The position numbers and the translations under genes are program-made. Positions 1 to 9,060 of a DNA stretch of 64,000 bases are shown piece by piece. Under the pieces are notes generated by a model that did not search any database, was not told where the DNA came from, and saw only the letters and a program-made list of their open reading frames with translations. The stretch comes from Rosistilla ulvae (GTDB lineage: Bacteria; Planctomycetota; Planctomycetia; Pirellulales; Pirellulaceae). Position 1 is the first letter of the stretch; every line of letters begins with the position of its first letter. The stretch is from NCBI RefSeq assembly GCF_007741475.1, contig NZ_CP036261.1, positions 3,721,798 through 3,785,797 on the forward strand, written 5' to 3'.

Positions 1-1
1 A

Positions 2-2107
2 GTCGTCTACCATGCGCGGCATCTTCAACTGAATCGCACCGTGGCGATCAAAACGCTGCTGGCCGGGTCTTATGCGACCGATGTGGAACGGTTGCGGTTT
101 GCCCGTGAAGCGGAAGCGATCGCAGGTTTGCGGCACCCTCATATCGTCCAAATCTACGACGTGGGGGAGGTCGCAGGCCGGCCGTTTTACACGATGGAAT
201 TGGTCGAAGGGGGGACGCTGTCTCAAAAACTGGCGGCCAACCCGGTGTCGGTACGCGAGGCGGCTGAAACGGCAGCGGTGTTATCGCGCGCTGTACAAGC
301 GGCGCATGAGGGGGGCATCGTGCACCGCGATCTCAAGCCCGCCAACATCTTGTTGACAGACGACCAAACGCCCAAGATCAGCGATTTTGGTTTGGCGAGA
401 CGCTTCGATGGCGAAGCGGATCTGACTCTCACCGGTGCCCGCATGGGGACCCCCAGCTACATGGCTCCCGAACAGGCGACGGGCGAGTTCGTTGGCCCCG
501 CTGTCGACATCTATGCCTTGGGGACACTGTTGTATGAGATGTTAACCGGCCAGCCACCGTTTCGCGATGAATCGATCATCGAAACCGAACGCCGGCTGAT
601 CTCCGAAGATCCGATCCCCCCATCGAACTCCAACCACAATGTTCCTCGCGACCTGGAAACCATCTGCCTGAAGTGCCTGGAGAAGGAACCGCACCAACGC
701 TATCTATCGGCCGCCGATCTGGCCGACGACCTGCAGCGTTTCTTGCGATATGAACCGATCGCAGCGCGGCCGATCAGCCGCACCGCTCGGGGGTGGCGTT
801 GGGTTCGGCGGAGTCCATCGACCGCCGCTTTGATCGTCACCGCCGTCGCCCTGTTTGGCCTGCTGGCCGCATACGGAACGCGAGAACTCGCGTTGGCATC
901 CGGCAGCCGAGCCGAGAAGGCGCGGCTGACCGCTCGATTGGAATCGGGACTCGAACTGGGACGCCAAGGTAGGTATGCCGAAAGTCTCGCACTGTTAGGA
1001 AAACTGGGGGACGGAGGGCACGTCGATTTGCGGCAGCGGATCGACCAAGCGATTACCAATCTCGATTTTATCGAAGAACTGGCTTCATTGTCACTGAATC
1101 GGTTCGCTGTTATCGATGGCCGATACGACCGGGCACACAACCAAGCGGTTGCCGATCAACGCTACGAAGCGATCTTTGAAGAATTGGGCATGGGCAGTGT
1201 GCATGACGATCCAACCGGCGTTGCCAACCGCGTGAAGGGATCCGAGGCAAAGCTTCCGCTGATCGCAGCCCTCGACGATTGGGCCGTTTGCGCGAACGCC
1301 GGCGATCGTCGCAATTGGGTCTTGGCCGTCGCTCGGGCCGCCGATCCCGATTCGACAGGCTTGCGCAACCGAATTCGCGATCCGGAGAAATGGTTGGATG
1401 CGGCGGTGCTTTCGGATCTGTCCCAACAGGCCCTTGAAGCGAATTTGTCGGTCCAATTGCTGTGCGTTTTGGGAGACCGTTGCGACGAAGCGGGGCTCGA
1501 TGCGGTCGCCTTCCGCAAACAAGTGCAACGGGCGCACACCAACGACTTCCTAGCCAACTTTGCTCTCGCCGACGAACTGTCCGAACGCGAACCGTCCGAA
1601 GCGATACGCTATTACCAAGCGGCGTTGGCGGTTCGACCGCATGCCTCCCCCGCTCACAACAACCTGGGTATGGCGCTCGCAAAACTCGGGCGCACCGACG
1701 AGGCGGTCGAATTCTTCCAATCTGCGTTACAGATCAATCCAAAATTTGTCCTGGCGCACTACAACCTCGGGCAAACTCTCGCGACCACAGGTAAACCTCG
1801 AGAAGCGATCGACCAATTTCAAGAGGCGATTGAAGTCGATGCCAACGATGCGTTTGGACGCTACCAACTCGGATTGGCGCTTCGAGGAACTGGAGAGCTG
1901 CAGCGAGCGGTGGAATCGTTTCGACAAGCGATTCAGATCGATCCGCGTTACGGCGCGGCATACGGGGCGCTTGGCGAAACACTGCTAGAAATGCAGCACA
2001 ACGAACAAGGGGAACGCGCGTTGCTCAACTGCCTTCAGCTGTTGCCCCAAAACGATCCACTTCGCCCACGCGTGCAAAAGCTGTTGGAAAATTGTTGCGA
2101 TTCATAG
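2..2107 (+). CDS. Ser/Thr protein kinase with C-terminal TPR repeats (5' end outside window)
   Basis: The frame is already open at base 2, reading VVYHARHLQLNRT before the VAIK lysine motif, so the start codon and glycine loop lie upstream and the GTG at 41 is internal. Visible kinase motifs, in order, are VAIK, the catalytic loop HRDLKPANIL, DFGLARR, and the activation segment GTPSYMAPEQ. After the kinase domain there is a membrane segment (STAALIVTAVALFGLLAAYG, about 270 residues in), then a linker and at least four TPR units near the C-terminus (for example SPAHNNLGMALAKLGRTDEA and FVLAHYNLGQTLATTG). This is the common planctomycete design of a membrane-anchored Hanks-type kinase with an extracytoplasmic or scaffold TPR tail. 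Substrates cannot be told from sequence. Confidence 0.95.
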   Translation, partial: VVYHARHLQLNRTVAIKTLLAGSYATDVERLRFAREAEAIAGLRHPHIVQIYDVGEVAGRPFYTMELVEGGTLSQKLAANPVSVREAAETAAVLSRAVQAAHEGGIVHRDLKPANILLTDDQTPKISDFGLARRFDGEADLTLTGARMGTPSYMAPEQATGEFVGPAVDIYALGTLLYEMLTGQPPFRDESIIETERRLISEDPIPPSNSNHNVPRDLETICLKCLEKEPHQRYLSAADLADDLQRFLRYEPIAARPISRTARGWRWVRRSPSTAALIVTAVALFGLLAAYGTRELALASGSRAEKARLTARLESGLELGRQGRYAESLALLGKLGDGGHVDLRQRIDQAITNLDFIEELASLSLNRFAVIDGRYDRAHNQAVADQRYEAIFEELGMGSVHDDPTGVANRVKGSEAKLPLIAALDDWAVCANAGDRRNWVLAVARAADPDSTGLRNRIRDPEKWLDAAVLSDLSQQALEANLSVQLLCVLGDRCDEAGLDAVAFRKQVQRAHTNDFLANFALADELSEREPSEAIRYYQAALAVRPHASPAHNNLGMALAKLGRTDEAVEFFQSALQINPKFVLAHYNLGQTLATTGKPREAIDQFQEAIEVDANDAFGRYQLGLALRGTGELQRAVESFRQAIQIDPRYGAAYGALGETLLEMQHNEQGERALLNCLQLLPQNDPLRPRVQKLLENCCDS

Positions 2108-2285
2108 GCCTTCGATTCCACTCCGGAAACAACCGCTCCACCTGACGTTCGGTGCGACGCACCTCTTGCAAACGGCGATGCAACTCCGGCAACAAATCGG
2201 GACGACCGGCACACACAACGACCGGATCCCGATTCGATTCCAAAATCTCTTCCAACAGTTTCTTGATGTGGGATTGGTCCGTCAT
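2025..2285 (-). pseudogene. Orphan N-terminal segment of a planctomycete Ser/Thr kinase
   Basis: An ATG frame of 86 codons whose first 55 or so residues (LLEEILESNRDPVVVCAGRP, then DLLPELHRRLQEVRRTERQV) resemble the conserved lead-in that precedes the kinase domain in many planctomycete Ser/Thr kinases. The resemblance stops after LFPEWNRRP, and the rest of the frame simply reads antisense through the last 83 bases of the convergent kinase gene. No kinase domain follows. I read it as a remnant of a second kinase gene; a short independent protein is possible. The family resemblance is from memory of these proteins, not a search. Confidence 0.45.
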
Positions 2286-2317
2286 CGGGTTCCTTCAGCA
2301 CCATTCAGGATTGCCTC

Positions 2318-3016
2318 TTAGGCAAGATCGAACAACATGATTTCTGCGTTTTCGGTAGCATCGATCTGCAGGTTGACTTCGTCCTGAATCGCGGCCCCCG
2401 TCCCCGTATCCAACGCTGTTGCGTTGAGCGTCACCGAACCACGCAACACCTGCAGCCATGCGTACCGACCGCGACACAGTTCAAAACTTATCGAAGAACC
2501 TTCCTCCATCTTCGATAGATAGATGCGTGCGTCTTGTTGGATCGAGATCGAACCATTTTGACCATCGGGGGATGCAACCAACCGAAACGAATTTCGCAGT
2601 TCGTTCTCTTCGAACCGCCTTCGTTCGCTGCTGGGCCGGACGTCGCGGCATTTGGGCAGCAACCAAAACTGATAAAAATGAGCCGGTTCGTAGGGCGATG
2701 GATTGATTTCGCTGTGCGTGATGCCCGTTCCAGCGCTGATGCGTTGCAGTTCCCCCGTTTGCAACACATCCCCACTGTCCATCCAGTCCTTCAATTCCAG
2801 TGTCCCGTCGAGAACGTAGGACAAAATTTCCATATTGGCGTGCGCATGACGGCCAAATCCTTGACCGGCGGCAACGCGGTCTTCGTTCATCACACGCAAC
2901 GCCCGAAATCCCATGTGGTTCTGGTCGTGGTAGGATGCAAAGGAAAACGTGTGATACGATTTCAGTCGGCCTAAATCGGCGTGGCCACGTTCATTCGACT
3001 TACGAAGTGTGATCAT
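2318..3016 (-). CDS. Pirin family protein (YhaK/YhhW-like bicupin)
   Basis: 232 residues starting at the ATG in front of MITLRKSNERGHADLGRLKS, which is the usual pirin N-terminus; an upstream in-frame start at 3052 would add a tail unlike the family. The N-terminal cupin has the metal-site pattern FGRHAHANMEILSYVLDG (two His plus Glu) and ends with THSEINPS. The C-terminal half is a second, degenerate cupin. Pirins of this type include quercetin 2,3-dioxygenases, but most are of unknown substrate and may sense redox state. The gene stands alone, divergent from the histidine phosphatase at 3441. Confidence 0.9.
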   Translation of the reverse strand: MITLRKSNERGHADLGRLKSYHTFSFASYHDQNHMGFRALRVMNEDRVAAGQGFGRHAHANMEILSYVLDGTLELKDWMDSGDVLQTGELQRISAGTGITHSEINPSPYEPAHFYQFWLLPKCRDVRPSSERRRFEENELRNSFRLVASPDGQNGSISIQQDARIYLSKMEEGSSISFELCRGRYAWLQVLRGSVTLNATALDTGTGAAIQDEVNLQIDATENAEIMLFDLA

Positions 3017-3440
3017 CGGTTCCGGTCTGTGTATAAGGGGCCGCACACCCATGCTCGGCGATTTCGCCTGCCACCGATGCTCTATTTCGCAACGGCAATC
3101 ACGTCGAACGGGTATGTCGTGGCAGCTTTGCTGAAAAGGTTGTCAGTCGGTCCCAACCGAACGAATCACGCGTTCGCTCAAGAACCTCACCGACAGAGTT
3201 GCTGTTGCAAACGCAAACCGCCACTTTTTATGTCATCTATCTAAGCGTTGGGGGTGGACAGGGAGGGACAAGAAAAATTTGTAACTTGTTCCCACCAGTG
3301 CGGATACTCGGCATTCCTTTCGATTGAAACGCCCGAGGTTATCTGGGATCTTGCGTTGTCCAAGAAGTTGGGCACAACGGCTGAATAAGGGCCTTGAAGC
3401 TGCCCCCCCGCCTCAATTCCCAAGCAACCAAAGGCTACAC
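3017..3440. other. Divergent intergenic region, no gene seen
   Basis: About 420 bases between the pirin gene (leftward) and the histidine phosphatase (rightward). It must hold both promoters. I see no convincing small gene, strong hairpin or repeat. An in-frame upstream ATG for the phosphatase exists at 3324, but it would add 39 residues with no family resemblance. Confidence 0.6.
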
Positions 3441-4046
3441 ATGCGACGTTTCGCCTCTCATCCGCTTCCCCAAATATTTGTTGCGCGTCACGGCGAAACG
3501 GAGTGGTCACGAAGCGGCCAGCACACAGGACGGACCGATATCGAGCTCACCGAGCGTGGCGTCCGCGATGCGCGGCGACTCGGTCAACAAATCGAGGATC
3601 TCGCCCCCGACGCGGTCTTCACCAGCCCACTGCGCCGCGCAACGGCGACATGTCGGATCGCCGGATACGCGGATCTTGCTGTCGACGACCCCGATCTTGT
3701 CGAATGGAACTACGGCGCGTACGAAGGGAAGACAACCCGCGAGATTCGTCAGCAACGCCCCGATTGGAATCTTTTTGACGACGGTTGTCCCGCCGGCGAG
3801 ACCTTGGCCGAAGTGGCCGATCGCGCCCACCGCGTGATTCAACGGATCCGCGCGATCGATGGCAACGTGCTGCTCTTTTCTCACGGCCATTTTCTGAACA
3901 TCCTGGCCACTTGCTGGATCGGCTTGGATCCACGCTTTGCCGGCCGGTTTTATCTCGATCCCGCGACGCTCAGCATCCTTGGCTATCACCACGACCGAAC
4001 CGATCCGGTGATCCGATTGTGGAACGACGCAGACAACGGAGAGTGA
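3441..4046 (+). CDS. Histidine phosphatase family protein (phosphoglycerate mutase-like)
   Basis: 201 residues. The catalytic signature ARHGETEWSRSGQHTGRTDI sits about 15 residues from the chosen start and carries the phospho-acceptor histidine; later come the FTSPLRRA arginine motif, the acid-base Glu region (DLVEWNYGAYEG) and the second histidine in LLFSHGHFL. These are the four active-site elements of branch 1 histidine phosphatases. The enzyme is probably a small-molecule phosphatase rather than a glycolytic mutase, being shorter than dPGM (about 250). The glucose-6-phosphate isomerase gene follows 250 bases downstream on the same strand; the two need not be co-transcribed. Confidence 0.9.
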   Translation: MRRFASHPLPQIFVARHGETEWSRSGQHTGRTDIELTERGVRDARRLGQQIEDLAPDAVFTSPLRRATATCRIAGYADLAVDDPDLVEWNYGAYEGKTTREIRQQRPDWNLFDDGCPAGETLAEVADRAHRVIQRIRAIDGNVLLFSHGHFLNILATCWIGLDPRFAGRFYLDPATLSILGYHHDRTDPVIRLWNDADNGE

Positions 4047-4298
4047 GTCGATTCACGATGTCGGCGACTAATACAAAATAGAAAATCAGAATCGCAAGAA
4101 TGGTCCCCTTTGGGGCGGTTTGGCGGATCGAAAACAGGCGGTAGAATGATCGTTCGAGATTCCGCCGCGGAGATCGCGTGGCAGGGACGCCTCGATCGTC
4201 GCCCCGCTATCATGGCGGCGCGGATTCCTAGGAACAACGACCACTTGCTGCGTGGCTGACGAAGCGTTTTCACCCCCAAGAAAAATAAGAACGGTAGC

Positions 4299-5954
4299 AT
4301 GACAAGCCCGAATCCAACATTGACCGCCAGTCCTGCCTGGAACGCACTGCAGACGCACCACGCGGAAATTCGTGATACACACATGCGTTCGCTGTTCCAA
4401 GCCGACGGCGATCGCGGCCAACGATTGACCGCCGAAGCGCTTGGCATCTATCTCGATTATTCGAAAAACCGGATCACCGACCAAACGCTGAAGCTGTTGT
4501 TGGACCTGGCCGAACAATCGGGGCTGCGGGATCGAATCGACGCGATGTTCCGAGGCGATAAAATCAACGCCACCGAACAGCGCGCGGTGCTGCATGTTGC
4601 GCTGCGAGCGGCCAAGGATCAATCGATCGTCGTCGATGGTGAGGACGTCGTTCCCGAAGTCCACGCCGTGCTCGATAAGATGGCGGCGTACTGCGATCGC
4701 GTTCGCAGTGGCCAATGGAAGGGACATACCGGCAAATCGATTCGCACGATCGTGAACATCGGCATCGGCGGATCGGATCTCGGCCCGGTGATGGCCTACG
4801 AAGCATTGCGGCACTACAGCCAACGAGATCTACAATTCCGTTTCGTATCGAATATCGACGGCACCGATTTATCCGAAGCGATCCAGGATCTCGATCCCGC
4901 CGAAACCCTGTTCATCGTCGCTTCGAAAACCTTTACGACGCAAGAAACCTTGACCAACGCACACTCCGCGCGAGACTGGTGCCTGGCTGGCTTGGTCGAT
5001 GAAGCGGCGATCGCCAAACACTTTGTCGCGGTTTCGACCAACGCGGAACAAGTGGCAGCGTTTGGCATCGATACCGCCAACATGTTTGGTTTTTGGGATT
5101 GGGTCGGTGGCCGTTATTCGTTTGATTCGGCGATCGGGCTTTCGCTGATGCTGTCGATTGGCCCCGATCAGTTTCGCGAGATGTTGGCGGGCATGCATGC
5201 CATGGACCGCCATTTCCAAACCGCACCTTTCGAACAGAACCTGCCCGTCCTGCTGGCGTTGTTGGGGATCTGGTACAACAACTTCTTCGACGCTCAATCG
5301 GTTGCGATCCTGCCATACGATCACTATCTCGGCAAACTGACCGCCTACCTGCAGCAGCTTGATATGGAGAGCAACGGCAAACAGACCGACCTCGATGGCA
5401 ACCCGGTCGATTGCCAAACCGGTCCGATCATTTGGGGCGCTCCGGGAACCAACGGCCAACACGCCTTTTACCAATTGATCCACCAGGGGACCAAATTGAT
5501 TCCCTGCGACTTCATCGGGTTCTGCGAAACACTCAATCCGCTGGGCAACCATCACGATCTCTTGATGGCGAACTTCTTCGCGCAAACCGAAGCGTTGGCG
5601 ATGGGGAAGACCGAAGCCGAAGTTCGCGCCGATGGGGTCGACGATCACCAGGTGCCCCACCGAATTTTTGCCGGTAACCACCCGACTAACACGATCCTGA
5701 TCGACCGCTTGACCCCCGAATCGTTTGGCAAGTTGATCGCGTTGTACGAGCACAAGGTGTTTGTGCAAGGTACGATCTGGAACATCAACTCCTTCGACCA
5801 ATGGGGCGTGGAACTGGGCAAGGTGCTGGCGAAAAAGATCGTGCCCGAATTGGCCAGCGGCAGTTCACAACCGTTGCAGCACGACAGTTCCACCAACACC
5901 TTGATCCAACGTTACCGCGACGCAAAGCCTGGTCAAGCCTCTAATGCTTCCTAG
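4299..5954 (+). CDS. pgi: Glucose-6-phosphate isomerase
   Basis: 551 residues, full length for the bacterial/eukaryotic-type PGI. It interconverts glucose-6-phosphate and fructose-6-phosphate in the cytosol. Recognisable blocks in order are [16 protein letters not shown], the phosphate-binding [15 protein letters not shown], the signature [16 protein letters not shown], the MESNGKQ segment with the catalytic glutamate, [18 protein letters not shown], and the C-terminal [22 protein letters not shown] in two parts. The ATG at 4299 follows an A-rich stretch; no strong Shine-Dalgarno is visible. A hairpin about 45 bases past the stop may end the transcript. Confidence 0.98.
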   Translation: MTSPNPTLTASPAWNALQTHHAEIRDTHMRSLFQADGDRGQRLTAEALGIYLDYSKNRITDQTLKLLLDLAEQSGLRDRIDAMFRGDKINATEQRAVLHVALRAAKDQSIVVDGEDVVPEVHAVLDKMAAYCDRVRSGQWKGHTGKSIRTIVNIGIGGSDLGPVMAYEALRHYSQRDLQFRFVSNIDGTDLSEAIQDLDPAETLFIVASKTFTTQETLTNAHSARDWCLAGLVDEAAIAKHFVAVSTNAEQVAAFGIDTANMFGFWDWVGGRYSFDSAIGLSLMLSIGPDQFREMLAGMHAMDRHFQTAPFEQNLPVLLALLGIWYNNFFDAQSVAILPYDHYLGKLTAYLQQLDMESNGKQTDLDGNPVDCQTGPIIWGAPGTNGQHAFYQLIHQGTKLIPCDFIGFCETLNPLGNHHDLLMANFFAQTEALAMGKTEAEVRADGVDDHQVPHRIFAGNHPTNTILIDRLTPESFGKLIALYEHKVFVQGTIWNINSFDQWGVELGKVLAKKIVPELASGSSQPLQHDSSTNTLIQRYRDAKPGQASNAS

Positions 5955-5998
5955 TGAAGCCCACGGTGAAGATCTCCGCGTCGAATCGGGCTGTCGAT

Positions 5999-6016
5999 TT
6001 CACCCGCTTGGGTGAA
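5999..6016 (+). terminator. Hairpin downstream of pgi, possible terminator
   Basis: TTCACCC-GCTT-GGGTGAA: a perfect 7-bp stem with a 4-base loop, 44 bases past the pgi stop codon. No U-tract follows, so it may only stabilise the 3' end. Confidence 0.4.
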
Positions 6017-6154
6017 CAGGGCGCGGTGGCCGAACCGGCGGCTGTCGATAGAATCCCTATCGATGCCATCGTCAGTCATTTCGTACCCAACCTATCGATT
6101 GGGCTGCCAGTGGTTCGCGGGATCAGCAATCGCTGCAGATAGCGAGAGCACGGA

Positions 6155-6334
6155 TCAAAGCACCTTCTTCGCTGCGAAAAGAAGTTCGCTCAACCGAGCG
6201 AACTTCTGCTCGGCTTCTGCTTTCCGCTGGGCGCGTTCTTCCGAACTCCAACCCGTGGCGATCTCGCGACGGGACGCTTCGATCAAGCTCGAGATTGGAC
6301 GACGTGTTGCAGTTGGGGCGCTGAGAACTTGCAT
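6155..6334 (-). CDS. Small hypothetical protein
   Basis: 59 residues from the ATG at 6334, which has GGAAG eight bases upstream; an in-frame ATG at 6349 adds five residues but has no ribosome site. The protein is hydrophilic and helical with a basic, Glu/Arg/Lys-rich C-terminal half (WSSEERAQRKAEAEQKFARL), and has no membrane segment. I do not recognise a family. It lies between pgi and the RbgA gene, on the strand of the latter, 220 bases beyond the rbgA stop. Amino-acid composition and start context favour a real gene over a chance frame, but only moderately. Confidence 0.5.
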   Translation of the reverse strand: MQVLSAPTATRRPISSLIEASRREIATGWSSEERAQRKAEAEQKFARLSELLFAAKKVL

Positions 6335-6555
6335 GGTGTCGACTTCCATTTGCGGAGACGAATGTGAAATGTGACGCGCCCGTCACTATTCGCACATCCC
6401 ATGCCAACACCAGATAACGCATGCTTTTACGCGGCAAATTGACGTTTCGGCCAGCTTGCTGGGCAACAATCGGCCGGCAACCGATCAATTCTTGAACGAT
6501 CTGCAGCCACGCCCAGGACGACGCCCGGCGATTCCCAAATTCGCTACCGACCGAT

Positions 6556-7512
6556 TCAATCCATTTCGCGCGACTTGCGTTGAGCTCGCTGTTTGTCGCG
6601 AAACCGCTTCTTACGAAGCGCGTCTTTCGCTTTGGTCGCTTCCGCTTTGGCCAAGATCGCTGCGGCAGTTTGCTCTTTTTCAACTTCCATCATCTCAGGC
6701 GTTTCGAGGGTCAGCAGCCCCAGGCCGCCCGAGCGAACCTCGGTCACCAAGATCCGCGATGCTCGATCGAGATCGACGAGATTCATCTTGCCAAGACAAC
6801 CTCGCTTGCGACCGATCGCTTCGATGATTGCCAGTTCCGTCTCGGGTATCGATTCCAAGTTGTAGCGGTCCGCCAACCGGTCGGGATATTGTGCACTCAT
6901 GAACTTCGCCGCGAAGAAGCCAACTTCGCCGTAGTCCATCGCGGTCTCTTTGACCGATCCCAACAGCGCCAACCGATATCCGCTGTTCACATTATGGACG
7001 TTGGGCCACAACATCCCGGGAGTATCCAAGAGGGCGAACCCATCTCCGATGGTGACCCGTTGTTGCTGCTTGGTCACCGCGGGTGTATTTCCCGTTTTGG
7101 CAATTTTCCGCCCCGCCAAAACATTGATGATCGTCGATTTACCAACATTCGGAATCCCGACGATCATGGCGTTGATCTTGTTTCCTCGGCGATGCGGCAA
7201 CATCCGGGTTGCAATCTGTTTCAGCTTGCGAATCGTCGGCACATCTTCGGTGGTGACCGAATGGGCTCGAACTTCCGCCGTCTGTTCGAAATAATTCAGC
7301 CAATCGTTGGTCATCGATTCGTCAGCGAGATCGCTCTTCGCCAACACTTTCAAACACGGCTTTTGGCCACGCAGTTCCGCCAACAACGGATTTTCGCTGG
7401 AATACGGAATCCGCGCATCGAGGACCTCTATCACCAAGTCGACCTTGGGAAGGATCGCCTGCATTTCCTGCCGCGCTTGATGCATGTGCCCGGGGAACCA
7501 CTGGATAGGCAT
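6556..7512 (-). CDS. ylqF: Ribosome biogenesis GTPase RbgA/YlqF
   Basis: 318 residues. The GTP-binding motifs occur in circularly permuted order, as is diagnostic for this family: the G4-like AKSDL near residue 60 precedes the P-loop GIPNVGKSTIIN and the G3 DTPG. The N-terminus MPIQWFPGHMHQARQEM and VLDARIPYSSENP are family blocks. RbgA acts in late assembly of the 50S subunit in Bacillus subtilis. The last 40 residues are strongly basic and Ala/Lys-rich (KAEATKAKDALRKKRFRDKQ), an extension that probably binds RNA. The gene appears monocistronic. Confidence 0.95.
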   Translation of the reverse strand: MPIQWFPGHMHQARQEMQAILPKVDLVIEVLDARIPYSSENPLLAELRGQKPCLKVLAKSDLADESMTNDWLNYFEQTAEVRAHSVTTEDVPTIRKLKQIATRMLPHRRGNKINAMIVGIPNVGKSTIINVLAGRKIAKTGNTPAVTKQQQRVTIGDGFALLDTPGMLWPNVHNVNSGYRLALLGSVKETAMDYGEVGFFAAKFMSAQYPDRLADRYNLESIPETELAIIEAIGRKRGCLGKMNLVDLDRASRILVTEVRSGGLGLLTLETPEMMEVEKEQTAAAILAKAEATKAKDALRKKRFRDKQRAQRKSREMD

Positions 7513-7654
7513 AAGATTATTCGAGGGGTCGTGGAAACGAAGGAATGAAAACGATAACGATCGGACCGGGCACAGAGACGACGGCCTAGGGACGATTCTG
7601 TCGTTCTTAGTGTTGTCCTTGGAGCGATTGCTGCAAACCCCAGGTCACCACGGA

Positions 7655-8638
7655 CTAGCGGATTCGGTAGCCCGGCACGGCCGTCGGGATGCTCCACAGC
7701 GTGCCACCGGCGGTGACAAACAAGGTCTTGGCATCCTCGCCACCAAAGGCGCAATTGGTCGTTTCATCGCGTGGAATCGCGACAAAACCGATCTGCGTGC
7801 CAGTCGCCGAAAAGACATAGATACCGGCCGTCGGCGGATCAGCGGTCTCCTGTGGCAGATGAGGTTGATTCAGCCCTGCGGCAACGTACAACCGACCACT
7901 CTGATCCAGCTTCATGCCATCGGGACCGCGCGTCGTCTTCCAATCATGAATCAATGTCTGGCTGGCAAGGTCAGGCGTTCCGTCGCTGCGAAGCTCAAAC
8001 CGCCACAGCTTCCTCGCTCCACCGAGTGCATTGTTGTTGTCGGCGACAAACAGAAACCTGTCGTCCGCCGTCACAATCAGCCCGTTGGGTCGATCGACCT
8101 CATGCGCGATGATCCGATCGACCTGTCCGTCCGGATCGATGCGGTAGATCCCTTCGATCTCACGCCCCTCGGGATCCCGCATTTGCATACCGCTGCGGTC
8201 GCCGTATTGAGGGTCCGAAAAATAGATCCGATTCTTGGAATCGATCGTCAGATCGTTGGGCTGATTGAATTTTTGTCCATCGTACGAATCGGCCAGCACC
8301 GTCACGCTGCCATCGGGCTCGATCCGGATCACGCGACGCCGACGGTTTTCGCACACGATCAACCGCCCTTGGCGATCGAACAGCAAACCGTTGGACCCCG
8401 CATCGCGGCGATAGACCGACGTCAAACCCGATAGATCACGGCGATTGATGTTTCCTTCGCCACTGGTCAGTAGGCCCAACTGGGGATGCCAGACCGGCCC
8501 CTCTCCGGCACCATGCTCCTGAAGCAATTTTGGTTGGCCGAGAAAGATGGCTTCCTCTGCCAACACCGTCGTGGCAGCACAAATCAGACACAAGCTCGCC
8601 AGAGGCAGAGGACGACGAAAAAGGGAAACGGTGAACAC
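7655..8638 (-). CDS. SMP-30/gluconolactonase/LRE family secreted protein
   Basis: A beta-propeller hydrolase of the SMP-30 family (lactonase-like). Family blocks include GEGPVWHPQLG near the N-terminus (metal-ligand Glu), QPNDLTIDSKNRIYFSDPQY, RPNGLIV and GPDGMKLDQSG, the Asn/Asp-bearing loops that hold the divalent metal. The GTG at 8638 gives a clean signal peptide (VFTVSLFRRPLPLASLCLIC, cleavage after VLA) and has AGGA eleven bases upstream; a TTG at 8674 would add 12 residues. The product is likely periplasmic. It is the last gene of a leftward run with two sugar/polyol dehydrogenases and an isomerase-epimerase fusion, so a sugar lactone substrate is a reasonable inference. Confidence 0.88.
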   Translation of the reverse strand: MFTVSLFRRPLPLASLCLICAATTVLAEEAIFLGQPKLLQEHGAGEGPVWHPQLGLLTSGEGNINRRDLSGLTSVYRRDAGSNGLLFDRQGRLIVCENRRRRVIRIEPDGSVTVLADSYDGQKFNQPNDLTIDSKNRIYFSDPQYGDRSGMQMRDPEGREIEGIYRIDPDGQVDRIIAHEVDRPNGLIVTADDRFLFVADNNNALGGARKLWRFELRSDGTPDLASQTLIHDWKTTRGPDGMKLDQSGRLYVAAGLNQPHLPQETADPPTAGIYVFSATGTQIGFVAIPRDETTNCAFGGEDAKTLFVTAGGTLWSIPTAVPGYRIR

Positions 8639-8680
8639 GAGAATTGAATTCCTAATGGATGAAGCGTACCTCAAGCCAGT

Positions 8681-8932
8681 CTAATTCGAATGTCCACGGA
8701 CGGCGCGGATTCGCGAGCCATCTTCGCTGATTGCGAAAGCCTGTTCTTCATCCAATTCCACCACTTGCAGCACTTGCTCGCGCGTGATCGATTTCCCGGC
8801 GGCATTAGCATTCTTCAGCAACGTGTCGATCTCGAGCCAACCGTAAGCCTCCAACTGAACGCCGATCGCTTCGGGATGATGTCTCAGAATGAAGCTCAGA
8901 TATTTACAGATTTTGGTAAGTCGTTTGTTCAT
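8681..8932 (-). pseudogene. Truncated KptA/Tpt1 RNA 2'-phosphotransferase (N-terminal domain only)
   Basis: 83 residues from the ATG at 8932. The sequence KYLSFILRHHPEAIG, then GWLEIDTLL, then AFAISEDGSRIRAVRGHS matches the N-terminal winged-helix domain of KptA, an enzyme that removes a splice-junction 2'-phosphate with NAD+. Full-length KptA is about 180 residues; this frame stops right after GHSN, where the NAD-binding ADP-ribosyltransferase domain should begin. Reading on in the +2 frame gives ELDWLEV before another stop, which could be a few shifted residues of the original gene, but no YHGT-like motif follows. I treat it as a remnant; a stand-alone RNA-binding domain cannot be excluded. 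Confidence 0.7.
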
Positions 8933-9060
8933 CCCGGCAGTGTAACCAAAACAGCCTTCGCTGGCAGTCCCCAAGCTGACCGCCGGCCCCTCCAAACCGG
9001 CGACAACCGCAGCCATATCGTCTGCGGTCAAAAATCCCCGGACCGAATTCGAGCCCGCGA

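Noticed and set aside
4869-5801. 310-codon frame antisense to pgi
   Set aside because: Shadow of the conserved pgi coding sequence; composition and lack of any family motif show it is not a gene. The same holds for the long antisense frame in valS (47937-49385).
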